The notes: generated by a model from the letters alone, not told the origin. A DNA stretch of 6,355 nt from an uncultured beta proteobacterium (GCA_903920405.1 CAIXMC010000226.1:1-6355); one strand, 5' to 3'; positions 1 to 6,209 are shown, counted from the stretch's first letter. Numbers and translations are program-made.

Positions 1-11
1 TGGAATCAGGC

Positions 12-95
12 ATGGCACTCGTGGAAGCGGCATCTTGCCGCTTTGCCAGCGTCAGCGGCTGGAAGCCGCTGCTACATGACCACCAGCAGTGCCAT
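12..95. repeat. Nested palindrome cluster (REP/BIME-like, cruciform-capable)
   Basis: Three perfect inverted repeats are nested here. An outer 8-bp stem pairs ATGGCACT (12-19) with AGTGCCAT (88-95). Inside it are two tight hairpins with 3-nt loops: AAGCGGCA/TGCCGCTT (25-32 with 36-43) and AGCGGCT/AGCCGCT (54-60 with 64-70). The result is a three-way junction shape on either strand. Such GC-rich paired hairpins are typical of dispersed extragenic palindromes, some of which are mobilised by RAYT (TnpA-REP) transposases. No transposase is visible in the window. The minus-strand mod remnant's open frame runs into this element and picks up a non-family tail and a stop from it. The base pairing is certain; the repeat-family assignment is an inference. 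Confidence 0.6.
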
Positions 96-170
96 TGTGC
101 AATCTGAAGAACTTGCTTTTGAAATCAGCGAACCGTGAGAGATGAATTTCAGAGGCACATTCAGATTGCG

Positions 171-800
171 GTTGTGTTTGAGTACGGCGTGGGCTGTCGT
201 TCCAGAACCTCCAAAGCTATCCATAACCAGATCACCTGGCTCAGTCACCATGCCAATCAAGTCTGCGATCACATCGGAATCTTTCGGAAATTGAAACGCG
301 CCGGCTCCCAAAATGCTTTCCACCTCCAGAGTTGCAGCACGACCGTCCGTGTAGAAAACACTCAGCATTGGCTCCTCGTCAATTTCAAACAGGTAGCTCT
401 TGCGGTTGGGGATGGTGGTATGGTCTTTGCCGAAGTGAATTCTGGGTGGGTCTTCTGCAAGTGCCTGTTGCGTTGTCGCCTCTTCCCATCGCCAGCCGGT
501 AGAGGGCATTGCACAAGGTAGCCCTGTCTTTGGGTGGAGGATTGGATAGCGGGGTCGGTTTTCACGACCATCGTCTGGCCCTGCAAAGTCCGCAGCAAAA
601 TACAAACCACGAGCATCTGAATGGTTGTAGTGCTTGTGCTTTTTGCGTGGATCGCCTTTTGGCAATGCGCGATACCAACCCATCATGGCTTTACGAATTT
701 TGGGGTGATCATCTCCCAACTCTTTGCAAAACAGGTCGTATTGCGCGAGGACATTGTCAATGCCAGGCTTGCGTCGTCGCCAGCGCACATCACGCTCTTT
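171..800 (-). pseudogene. mod: Truncated type III restriction-modification methyltransferase (Mod), C-terminal half
   Basis: In type III R-M systems, Mod is the AdoMet-dependent adenine-N6 methyltransferase and target-recognition subunit. It is a beta-class enzyme with the DPPY motif near the N-terminus and the AdoMet-binding FxGxGT motif near the C-terminus. Only the second half is present. It begins with a family-typical Arg/Lys-rich segment (residues 2-16, counting from a GTG at 788), continues through an HYNHSD...GLYFAAD stretch (53-67), HPKTGLPC (85-92), GW at 98-99, IHFGKDHTTIPNRK (117-130), and ends with the FGGSGTT motif (192-198). The DPPY half is absent, because the frame is closed by a stop inside the terminal repeat at about 812. 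After residue 206 (about position 171) the sequence leaves the family; the frame runs on to position 72 through repeat DNA. No res gene is visible. An active methyltransferase is not expected. The family call is from remembered motif order, not a database search. Confidence 0.85.
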
Positions 801-903
801 TATAGACTTTCAGATAAATAGTTTCCAAGTATACTCAAGTAACCTGCTGATCTTGAAGATATTTTTTCGGTCAAAATGGAAGTTATTTACCTGAAAGTCT
901 ATA
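801..903. mobile_element. MITE-like element with 27-bp terminal inverted repeats
   Basis: The segment is bounded by inverted repeats at 801-827 and 877-903. They match at 24 of 27 positions, and the outermost 13 bp (TATAGACTTTCAG) are identical. The unit is about 100 bp, AT-rich, and too short for a transposase. The ends read TATAG...CTATA, so the outer TA on each side could be a target duplication, as in IS630/Tc1-mariner-type elements; the element proper would then be 803-901. It abuts the broken 5' side of the mod remnant exactly: the mod reading frame stops within the left repeat, and no mod sequence resumes beyond 903. The parent IS is not recognised. The inverted repeat is directly visible; mobility is an inference. 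Confidence 0.6.
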
Positions 904-920
904 GGCTAACTGTTTTCATT

Positions 921-946
921 CCCCCCTTTGAAAAAAAAAAGGGGGG
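921..946. repeat. C6T3 / A3G6 hairpin around an A tract
   Basis: CCCCCCTTT (921-929) is complementary to AAAGGGGGG (938-946) around an A-rich loop, inside a run of ten A followed by eight G and a further G-rich stretch to about 954. Homopolymer palindromes of this kind occur as short dispersed repeats in proteobacterial intergenic DNA. The tract is also prone to length variation and sequencing error. No coding role is visible. Confidence 0.5.
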
Positions 947-979
947 GGTGGGGGATTTGGATGTCGCACCCAAGCAAAG

Positions 980-1003
980 CCACATCACTTTGAAACGCAC
1001 CCG
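980..1003 (+). repeat. 24-bp direct repeat, copy 1
   Basis: CCACATCACTTTGAA-A-CGCACCCG matches the copy at 1238-1261 at 23 of 24 positions, with a single A/T difference. The two copies are 258 bp apart in the same orientation and flank the twin palindrome at 1033-1104. A match this long is not expected by chance in 6 kb. It could be a duplicated transposase-binding end of a decayed element or a dispersed repeat; the family is not recognised. Confidence 0.55.
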
Positions 1004-1032
1004 CCGAATTCATCGTGGCGCAATAATACAAG

Positions 1033-1104
1033 GTCGGGTTAGCGAAGCGTAACCCGACATGCGTCGTGCTGTTATGTCGGGTTACGCGCTACACGCTAAC
1101 CCGA
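1033..1104. repeat. REP/BIME-like twin palindrome
   Basis: Two hairpins sit head to head. The left one pairs GTCGGGTTA (1033-1041) with TAACCCGAC (1050-1058) around an 8-nt loop. The right one pairs TCGGGTTA (1077-1084) with TAACCCGA (1097-1104). The pair is itself roughly an inverted repeat, since the reverse complement of the right half resembles the left half, including the GCG-rich loop and the flanking TACA/TGTA. GTCGGGTTA...TAACCCGAC palindromes are a common dispersed intergenic repeat in proteobacteria, to my knowledge. It could also act as a transcription attenuator, but no U tract follows. Confidence 0.7.
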
Positions 1105-1237
1105 TCTACATGTTTTGCTAACCTATTGTTTTTATAGAACTAATACTTAAGGTAGTGCCATTGGCGCTAGAGGCCGATTTGTTATACCAAAAAACTCACT
1201 CAAGTTCGCGTAGCTTGACAGGTGAATATTGCCACAT

Positions 1238-1261
1238 CCACATCACTTTGAATCGCACCCG
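1238..1261 (+). repeat. 24-bp direct repeat, copy 2
   Basis: This is the partner of the copy at 980-1003 (23 of 24 identical, same orientation). It is preceded by a short extra CCACAT, so the CCACAT motif occurs twice in a row (1232-1243). It lies about 170 bp upstream of the kinase start. Confidence 0.55.
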
Positions 1262-1429
1262 GAGCAAAAGCGTACGTCCTTCGCTCCCCTCGAATGTCCT
1301 CATCTGCGCGGGGAGGTCTGAACCATCTGTGCCGTATGATTCACCTGCACCAGGTATCACATCTTTATACAACGGTATGACGATGGGCAGGGTGTGACAA
1401 TTGTTTGATTTTTCTATCTTGTACCCACT

Positions 1430-3895
1430 ATGGCCGACTTTTCTCCTCTGTCAACACTGAAGCGAATGAGTTCAGGGATGATGTTTGCACAAGCAGGCAC
1501 TACCTTGGGTCGCTTTGAGCTGAAGCGTTTGTTGGGGCAAGGAACGCAATCACAGGTGTGGTTGGGGTTTGATCCACGGCTGGAACGTGAGGTGGCGATC
1601 AAACTGATGAAACCCATGCGTGGCAAGGATGATTCGGCCATTGCACAGTGGTTGCAAGAGGCGCGCAGTGTGAGCCGCTTGACACATCCAAATGTGGTGA
1701 CGGTGTTTGAAGCCGATGTGCAAGAAAAGCAACCCTACCTGGTATTTGAATATGTGGCGGGGCAGACTTTGGCCGATAAGTTGGCCAGGCAAGACCTATT
1801 GCCCACACCGCAAGCTGTGGCCATTGTGCAAGATGTTCTTTCGGCTTTGGTGGCAGCACATGCTTTGGGTGTAGTTCACCGCGATTTGAAACCTTCCAAT
1901 GTTTTGATTGATGACAGTGGACGTGTTCGCGTGATGGATTTTGGTATCGCCGTGCGTATGAGTGATGTCGTCGGTCATGCCAAAAATTCGGAAACGGCAG
2001 GAACGCCAGCCTTTATGTCCCCCGAGGCCGCCCGTGGCGAGGCCATTTCACCGCTCATGGATGTCTATAGTGCCGGCTTGTTATTGGCGCAGTCTTTGTC
2101 TGCACAACCTCTGATTCCCAGTGCTGATCCTTATCGTGTCATGTATCAAGTGGGTCATGAGCCTTTGCAATTGCCAGCAGCCGTGCTGGGCAGGCTAGAT
2201 GATCCCTTGCGAGCGATTGTGCTCAAAGCATTGGCTTTTGCTCCTGACCAACGCTATCCCAGCGCACAAGCGTTTCGGGATGCACTGGCACAGTGGCTCA
2301 GCAGCTTGAACGCCACAGGCAACACCGATGCAGGACTCAGTACCAATGGCACACTTGATTTCTTGTTGAGAAGAATGCGTCATAAAAGTGACTTTCCGGC
2401 GCTTTCAGAATCGATCCTTCACATTCAGAACATGGCCACGTCTGACAAGGAGAGCGTGAGCAGTGTGACCAACGAGATTTTGAAAAATGTGGCACTCACC
2501 AATAAATTGTTGAGATTGGTCAACAGTGCGCATTACGCACGTGGCTACAAAGTGGGAACGGTGTCACGCGCGGTCACACTGGTCGGGTTCAACGGCATTC
2601 GCAACATGGCGTTGAGTCTGGTGTTGCTCGATCACATGCACGACAAGGTCAATGCCCAATTTTTGAAAGAAGAATTTGTTCGTGCATTGATGGCAGCATC
2701 GATTGCAGCCGAAATTGGGCGCGCCTCCGGTCATGACGAAGAAGCCTTCATTGGCGGCTTGTTTCAAAACCTTGGACGCATGTTGGCGCAGTTTTACTTT
2801 CCAGAAGAAGCAGCAGCCATCCGCAGATTGGTGGGTGCCAAGTCTGATCCGATCAGTGAAGATACTGCATCCACACAGGTTTTGGGATTGAATTACGAAG
2901 AACTGGGATCAGGCGTATCCATAGCTTGGGGTTTACCTGAAAATATTCAACGCTGTATGGTCAAACCTTCGGGTGAACCGCTACCGCATCCATCGCCTGA
3001 ACTACAGGAACAAGTACGCTGGATCGCTTGTGCAGCCAACGACATGATGCACGACATGCTTGATGCTGACCCTGTCGTGGTCAAGCGTCGGCTGGACCGA
3101 TCCATCAGGCACTACAGCAAAACACTGGGGTTCAACAGCATGGCGCTGTATGAAGTCACGGTGACTGCACGCAGCAAACTGATTGAGCTGGCTGATGCCA
3201 TGGATATTTCCGTGCCTCAGAATTCCGTGGTAGCGCATTTGTTGCACCACATTGATATAGATGAAGAATTGTCAAAGTTCAGTAACGGTGATGTTGACAC
3301 CCTGCAAGCCACTGAGTTGCATGCAACGCCAGTTCCCATGAACAAGGCCACAGACACTGAGCAACGGCGCGCCATAGAATCAACGCAAATGCTCGCTGCC
3401 GGTATCCAGGACATTACCAACGTCATGGTGGAAGACTTCAGGCTCAGTGACGTTTTGCGCATGATTTTGGAGGCCATGTTTCGGGCACTGGCATTTCACC
3501 GTGTCATCTTTTGTATGCGTGATGCCAAAATTGAAGCACTGACGGGTCGTTTTGGCCTGGGGCAAGGTGTTGAAGGGGTGGTCAAATCATTTTGTGTACC
3601 GTTGCGTTCTAGTGCCAAGCCTGATTTGTTCACTGCGGTATGTGTCAAAGGTGCTGACACTCTGATCAGCGACGCGAGTGACCCGCGTATTGCATCGAGT
3701 CTGCCCGCCTGGTATCGCCAGTTTTTCAACGCCCCCACATTTTTGGTTTTGCCACTGCTTCACAAAGGCAAGCCATTTGGCATGATTTACGCCGACAAAG
3801 CCGAACAAGGTGGCTTGGTGGTGGATGACAAAGAACTGGCTTTGCTTCGCACCTTGCGTAATCAGGCCATCATGGCGTTCAGACAGTCTTCATGA
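1430..3895 (+). CDS. Ser/Thr protein kinase-HDOD-GAF fusion protein
   Basis: An 821-residue soluble signalling protein with no signal peptide or membrane segment. The Hanks-type kinase domain (about 28-290) has all key residues: glycine loop GQGTQS at 36-41, VAIK with Lys58, alpha-C Glu77, HRDLKPSN at 150-157 (catalytic Asp152), DFG at 170-172, SPE at 197-199 and F-helix Asp211. It should therefore be active on Ser/Thr. An HDOD domain follows (about 314-515). It carries the family's KLLRLVNSA and AVTLVGFNGIRNMAL segments, but FQNLGR replaces the metal-binding HD, as is usual for these non-catalytic relatives of HD-GYP. A linker leads to a C-terminal GAF-like sensor domain (about 660-818). The substrate and ligand are unknown. 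This architecture occurs in betaproteobacteria to my knowledge, but its role there is unclear. The start is uncertain: no Shine-Dalgarno precedes the ATG at 1430, and ATGs at 1466, 1478 and 1481 would still keep the whole kinase domain. ligE follows after about 100 bp. Confidence 0.92.
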   Translation: MADFSPLSTLKRMSSGMMFAQAGTTLGRFELKRLLGQGTQSQVWLGFDPRLEREVAIKLMKPMRGKDDSAIAQWLQEARSVSRLTHPNVVTVFEADVQEKQPYLVFEYVAGQTLADKLARQDLLPTPQAVAIVQDVLSALVAAHALGVVHRDLKPSNVLIDDSGRVRVMDFGIAVRMSDVVGHAKNSETAGTPAFMSPEAARGEAISPLMDVYSAGLLLAQSLSAQPLIPSADPYRVMYQVGHEPLQLPAAVLGRLDDPLRAIVLKALAFAPDQRYPSAQAFRDALAQWLSSLNATGNTDAGLSTNGTLDFLLRRMRHKSDFPALSESILHIQNMATSDKESVSSVTNEILKNVALTNKLLRLVNSAHYARGYKVGTVSRAVTLVGFNGIRNMALSLVLLDHMHDKVNAQFLKEEFVRALMAASIAAEIGRASGHDEEAFIGGLFQNLGRMLAQFYFPEEAAAIRRLVGAKSDPISEDTASTQVLGLNYEELGSGVSIAWGLPENIQRCMVKPSGEPLPHPSPELQEQVRWIACAANDMMHDMLDADPVVVKRRLDRSIRHYSKTLGFNSMALYEVTVTARSKLIELADAMDISVPQNSVVAHLLHHIDIDEELSKFSNGDVDTLQATELHATPVPMNKATDTEQRRAIESTQMLAAGIQDITNVMVEDFRLSDVLRMILEAMFRALAFHRVIFCMRDAKIEALTGRFGLGQGVEGVVKSFCVPLRSSAKPDLFTAVCVKGADTLISDASDPRIASSLPAWYRQFFNAPTFLVLPLLHKGKPFGMIYADKAEQGGLVVDDKELALLRTLRNQAIMAFRQSS

Positions 3896-3904
3896 AGGAC
3901 TGAC

Positions 3905-3988
3905 ATGGCCAAAGAACCGTTTGTGTCATGCCGAATTCATTCGGATGGGTCGAATGCGACTCTACAGACAATATGCGTTAGAGGATGA
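3905..3988 (+). CDS. Possible 27-residue leader peptide ahead of ligE
   Basis: A short frame begins at ATG 3905 with AAGGA (3895-3899) at a 5-nt spacing, a better Shine-Dalgarno than many real genes have. It begins MAKEPFVSCRIHS, and its TGA (3986-3988) overlaps an ATG at 3985 in the ligE frame as ATGA. It would fill the gap between the kinase stop and the ligE start, and could couple ligE translation to upstream ribosomes. No domain or homologue is recognised. It may be chance: short ORFs of this length are frequent, and the likely ligE start is the next ATG at 3994. Confidence 0.25.
   Translation: MAKEPFVSCRIHSDGSNATLQTICVRG
3981..3984 (+). promoter_or_regulatory. Ribosome binding site that decides the ligE start
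   Basis: GAGG ends directly against the ATG at 3985, too close to serve it, but lies 9 nt before the ATG at 3994. This favours 3994, which gives a signal peptide beginning Met-Lys. Confidence 0.55.
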
Positions 3989-3993
3989 ACCGT

Positions 3994-4869
3994 ATGAAAT
4001 CAACGATAGCCCCTGTGTGCGTCATGCTGTTGGGGGGCATGTTTTTGCCTGTGAGCGCATCGGTTGCCAGCACAGAGGCTTTGCATCAGCAGGCCATGTT
4101 GCCAGCGCTCATGATGGCAAAGACCTGGCAAGAAGGACAGGATGTTGCCAGTTTTCTGGTGAGTGAAAAGCTGGACGGTGTCAGAGCCTATTGGGATGGT
4201 CAGCGCTTGCGTTTTCGCAGTGGCCGTCCCATTGCTGCACCTGACTGGTTTATCAAAGGTTTACCCAAGATGGCACTCGACGGTGAGTTATGGCTGGGAC
4301 GTGGTCGCTTCGATGCGCTATCGGGGATGGTGAGAAAAACCGTCCCTATAGATGCCGAGTGGCGTGAGCTGCGATATATGATTTTTGATTTGCCGGGTGC
4401 AACAGGCTCATTTCTGGATCGTGCTGCGCACATTTTGACCGTGGTGAAACAAGCTAACCAGCCCTGGCTTCAAGCGGTGGCGCAGAAGCAGGTAGCGAAC
4501 AAGACAGCTTTACAGGCCTTGCTGAAACAAACAGTTCAAGCAGGCGGAGAAGGATTGGTGCTGCACCGCGCCAATGCCTTGTGGTCACCTGGGCGCAGTG
4601 ATGCACTGCAAAAGCTAAAGCCCATGCCAGACGAAGATGCCCGTGTGGTTGCCCACCTGCCCGGCAAAGGCCGCCATCTCGGCAGACTGGGCGCTTTGCT
4701 TTTGGAACTGCAAAACGGACAGCGATTTGCCTTGGGTACGGGTTTCACCGATGAGCAGCGATCTGCTCCTCCCCTCATCGGTTCGATGGTGACCTATCGC
4801 TACCGTGACCGAACGTCCAACGGATTGCCACGTTTTGCTTCCTTTTTGCGAATTCGCGGGCCAGAGTAA
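3994..4869 (+). CDS. ligE: Exported ATP-dependent DNA ligase (LigE type)
   Basis: A minimal ATP-dependent DNA ligase that seals nicks through a covalent ligase-AMP intermediate. From the ATG at 3994 it has 291 residues. The N-terminus is a signal peptide: Lys2, a hydrophobic core to about residue 20, and VSA-S or SVA-S cleavage options at 22-25. The mature enzyme is therefore expected in the periplasm. Nucleotidyltransferase motifs appear in order: I, EKLDGVR with catalytic Lys59; III, LDGELW (95-100); IIIa, FDLPG (131-135); IV, GGEGLVLH (184-191); V, LQKLKP (205-210). An OB-fold region follows to the end, with GLPRF near the C-terminus. There are no accessory nuclease or polymerase domains as in LigD. 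LigE proteins of Neisseria, Haemophilus and similar bacteria are linked to uptake or repair of extracellular DNA; that role here is inferred. An ATG at 3985 would add three residues. It may be co-transcribed with the kinase gene upstream. No terminator is seen after the stop. Confidence 0.88.
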   Translation: MKSTIAPVCVMLLGGMFLPVSASVASTEALHQQAMLPALMMAKTWQEGQDVASFLVSEKLDGVRAYWDGQRLRFRSGRPIAAPDWFIKGLPKMALDGELWLGRGRFDALSGMVRKTVPIDAEWRELRYMIFDLPGATGSFLDRAAHILTVVKQANQPWLQAVAQKQVANKTALQALLKQTVQAGGEGLVLHRANALWSPGRSDALQKLKPMPDEDARVVAHLPGKGRHLGRLGALLLELQNGQRFALGTGFTDEQRSAPPLIGSMVTYRYRDRTSNGLPRFASFLRIRGPE

Positions 4870-4973
4870 AATTATTCATCATTTTGAAAAATTTATATTA
4901 ACTCAAGTGAACCAGTGTCAATAATTATTCAGACAGCGTACATTAAAGACGCTTCCTGACATATTTTTCGTAA

Positions 4974-4979
4974 AAGGAG
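4974..4979 (+). promoter_or_regulatory. thyA ribosome binding site
   Basis: AAGGAG lies 8 nt before the thyA ATG at 4988, a near-consensus Shine-Dalgarno. The 118-bp gap upstream (4870-4987) is AT-rich and probably holds the thyA promoter. TACATT at 4939-4944 could be a -10, but I see no good -35 with it. Confidence 0.7.
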
Positions 4980-4987
4980 CAACATTA

Positions 4988-5824
4988 ATGGACAGGCAAT
5001 ACCTGGACCTTCTTCAAGATATTCTCACCCATGGTATTACCAAGGGCGACAGAACAGGAAATGGCACGCTTTCTGTTTTTGGAAGGATGTTTCGCCACGA
5101 TCTCGGTCAAGGCTTTCCGCTTCTCACAACCAAGAAACTCCACGTCAAATCCATACTTTATGAGCTGTTATGGTTCATACGGGGAGATACCAATATCAAG
5201 TATCTACAAGACAATGGTGTCACGATCTGGAATGAATGGGCTACGGCTGAAGGTGAACTGGGTCCTGTGTATGGATCACAGTGGCGGTCATGGAAGGGTC
5301 ATCATGGAGAGTCCTACGACCAGGTACAGGCTTTGATTGACGGTGTTCGAACGAAACCCAACAGTCGTCGGCACATCATCAATGCGTGGAATGTGGCTGA
5401 TTTGCCCGATGAATCAAAATCACCTGAAGTGAATGCATCTGAAGGTCGAATGGCGCTACCTCCCTGCCACGTCATGTATCAGTTCTATGTAGCAGAAGGG
5501 AAACTAAGCTGTATGCTCACTCAAAGGTCGGCAGATTGCTTCCTTGGTGTGCCCTTCAATGTGGCATCCATGGCTTTCCTGACACATATGATCGCACAGC
5601 AATGCGACCTTGAGGCGGGAGAAATTGTCCATTCGTTTGGCGACACTCATCTGTACCTTAATCATTTGGTTCAGGCCAGACTGCAATTGACCAGAGAGCC
5701 AAGACCATTACCCAAGCTGATCATAAAAAGAAAACCAAAGTCAATTTTTGAGTATGTGTTTGAAGATTTCGAGATCGTGGGATATGACCCCTACCCCGGA
5801 ATTCCGGCTCCCATCGCGAAGTAA
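4988..5824 (+). CDS. thyA: Thymidylate synthase
   Basis: Methylates dUMP to dTMP using 5,10-methylene-tetrahydrofolate and releases dihydrofolate; a cytosolic homodimer and the de novo source of thymidine nucleotides. The 278-residue product is collinear with E. coli ThyA (264). Visible residues include Arg22 in DRTG, Glu59, the WNEW and GPVYGSQWR segments (81-84, 92-100), the phosphate-binding arginine pair Arg127-Arg128, catalytic Cys160 in [18 protein letters not shown] (179-191) with Asp183 and Asn191, and DTHLY (219-223) with His221 and Tyr223. The extra 14 residues (about 141-154) lie just before the catalytic loop, an insertion I associate with Burkholderiales-type ThyA. The HSFGDTHLY segment differs from the enterobacterial WTGGDTHLY. 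The start is set by a strong ribosome binding site. The gene appears to be a single transcription unit ending in a stem-loop just past the stop. Confidence 0.97.
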   Translation: MDRQYLDLLQDILTHGITKGDRTGNGTLSVFGRMFRHDLGQGFPLLTTKKLHVKSILYELLWFIRGDTNIKYLQDNGVTIWNEWATAEGELGPVYGSQWRSWKGHHGESYDQVQALIDGVRTKPNSRRHIINAWNVADLPDESKSPEVNASEGRMALPPCHVMYQFYVAEGKLSCMLTQRSADCFLGVPFNVASMAFLTHMIAQQCDLEAGEIVHSFGDTHLYLNHLVQARLQLTREPRPLPKLIIKRKPKSIFEYVFEDFEIVGYDPYPGIPAPIAK

Positions 5825-5832
5825 CAGTCTCA

Positions 5833-5879
5833 AAAGAACCTGGGAGCGCAGGCATTTCACCTTCGCTCCCGGGTTCTTT
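5833..5879 (+). terminator. Stem-loop after thyA, probable transcription terminator
   Basis: AAAGAACCTGGGAGCG (5833-5848) pairs with CGCTCCCGGGTTCTTT (5864-5879), giving 16 pairs with one G-U and a 15-nt loop, beginning 8 nt after the thyA stop. The stem is GC-rich at its apex and A-U at its base. It lacks a proper U tract (TTCTTTC is all that is there), so it may also act as an mRNA 3' stabiliser or work less efficiently. The A run on the left arm suits a bidirectional shape. Confidence 0.65.
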
Positions 5880-6209
5880 CACGGTAATCGCTTCTGTCTT
5901 GGAATTGTCCAAACATAATGATATTTTGGTGGTGGTTACGGGGAGGTCTGGGTGTATTCTTTCACGTTAAAATTTCACTCCTCGTGGCTGGCAAAATCTG
6001 TTGTCATCATCGGTGCGGTTGATAGCACCGTCCATCCTCTCTCGCCGTTTAGTGCTCGGCCTCCCGATTTCAACAGTTCCCTCGCCTAACCAATTGATTT
6101 TATATAACTTTCCTAAATTCATAGCACTTGTTATGGCACGATTTTTTTATTATAAATCAATGACCTACAAGCAACTATCGAATTCAGGAGCCTACTTTAC
6201 TTCATTTTT
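5880..6209. other. Intergenic spacer between thyA terminator and efp
   Basis: About 330 bp with no convincing gene. It contains a small perfect hairpin, CGGTGC/GCACCG (6011-6016 with 6025-6030, 8-nt loop), and then becomes markedly AT-rich from about 6090. This suggests the efp promoter and a leader of some length. A 70-codon frame (6001-6213) uses a TTG start without a ribosome binding site and is not credited. The spacer is long for a gap between two housekeeping genes and contains no earP-like coding sequence. Confidence 0.5.
6129..6156 (+). promoter_or_regulatory. Candidate sigma-70 promoter for efp
   Basis: TTGTTA (6129-6134) and TATAAA (6151-6156) are separated by 16 bp in an AT-rich block, about 54 bp before the efp ATG. 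The fit is fair. An alternative lies slightly upstream, around TTGATT and TATAAC (about 6094-6107), but with a poor spacer. Confidence 0.3.

Larger units (their letters stand above)
904..1429. other. Intergenic repeat-rich region upstream of the kinase gene
   Basis: This 526-bp stretch has no convincing gene. It holds a C/A/G-tract hairpin, a twin palindrome and both copies of a 24-bp direct repeat, each listed separately. An 80-codon plus-strand frame (1155-1397) has no Shine-Dalgarno sequence and resembles no family I know. A minus-strand frame covering about 1200-1420 stays open but runs back into the antisense of the kinase gene and also lacks a supported start. A kinase promoter should lie near the right end. 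A TATCTT hexamer at 1415-1420 is the only -10-like sequence close to the ATG, and it lacks a good -35. Confidence 0.5.

Noticed and set aside
135..521. 128-codon plus-strand frame
   Set aside because: It lies antisense to the mod remnant, has no recognised domain or ribosome binding site, and the minus-strand frame clearly carries the protein family signal.
904..1261. Possible CRISPR array
   Set aside because: There are only two copies of a 24-bp repeat, 258 bp apart, with palindromic DNA between them and no cas genes; the spacing does not fit.
1155..1397. 80-codon plus-strand frame upstream of the kinase gene
   Set aside because: It has no Shine-Dalgarno, low-complexity composition and no family resemblance, and it runs through one of the 24-bp direct repeats, so it is probably non-coding.
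1200..1420. Open minus-strand frame upstream of the kinase gene
   Set aside because: It stays open only because it continues into the antisense of the kinase start; no supported start codon and no recognised homology.
3810..4166. 118-codon plus-strand frame across the kinase-ligE junction
   Set aside because: It is a shadow frame over the end of the kinase and the start of ligE, whose own frames carry clear domain motifs.
1309..5950. Shared 12-mer CGGGGAGGTCTG at about 1309-1320 and 5939-5950
   Set aside because: One 12-bp match is about what chance gives in a window of this size, and the flanks do not match.
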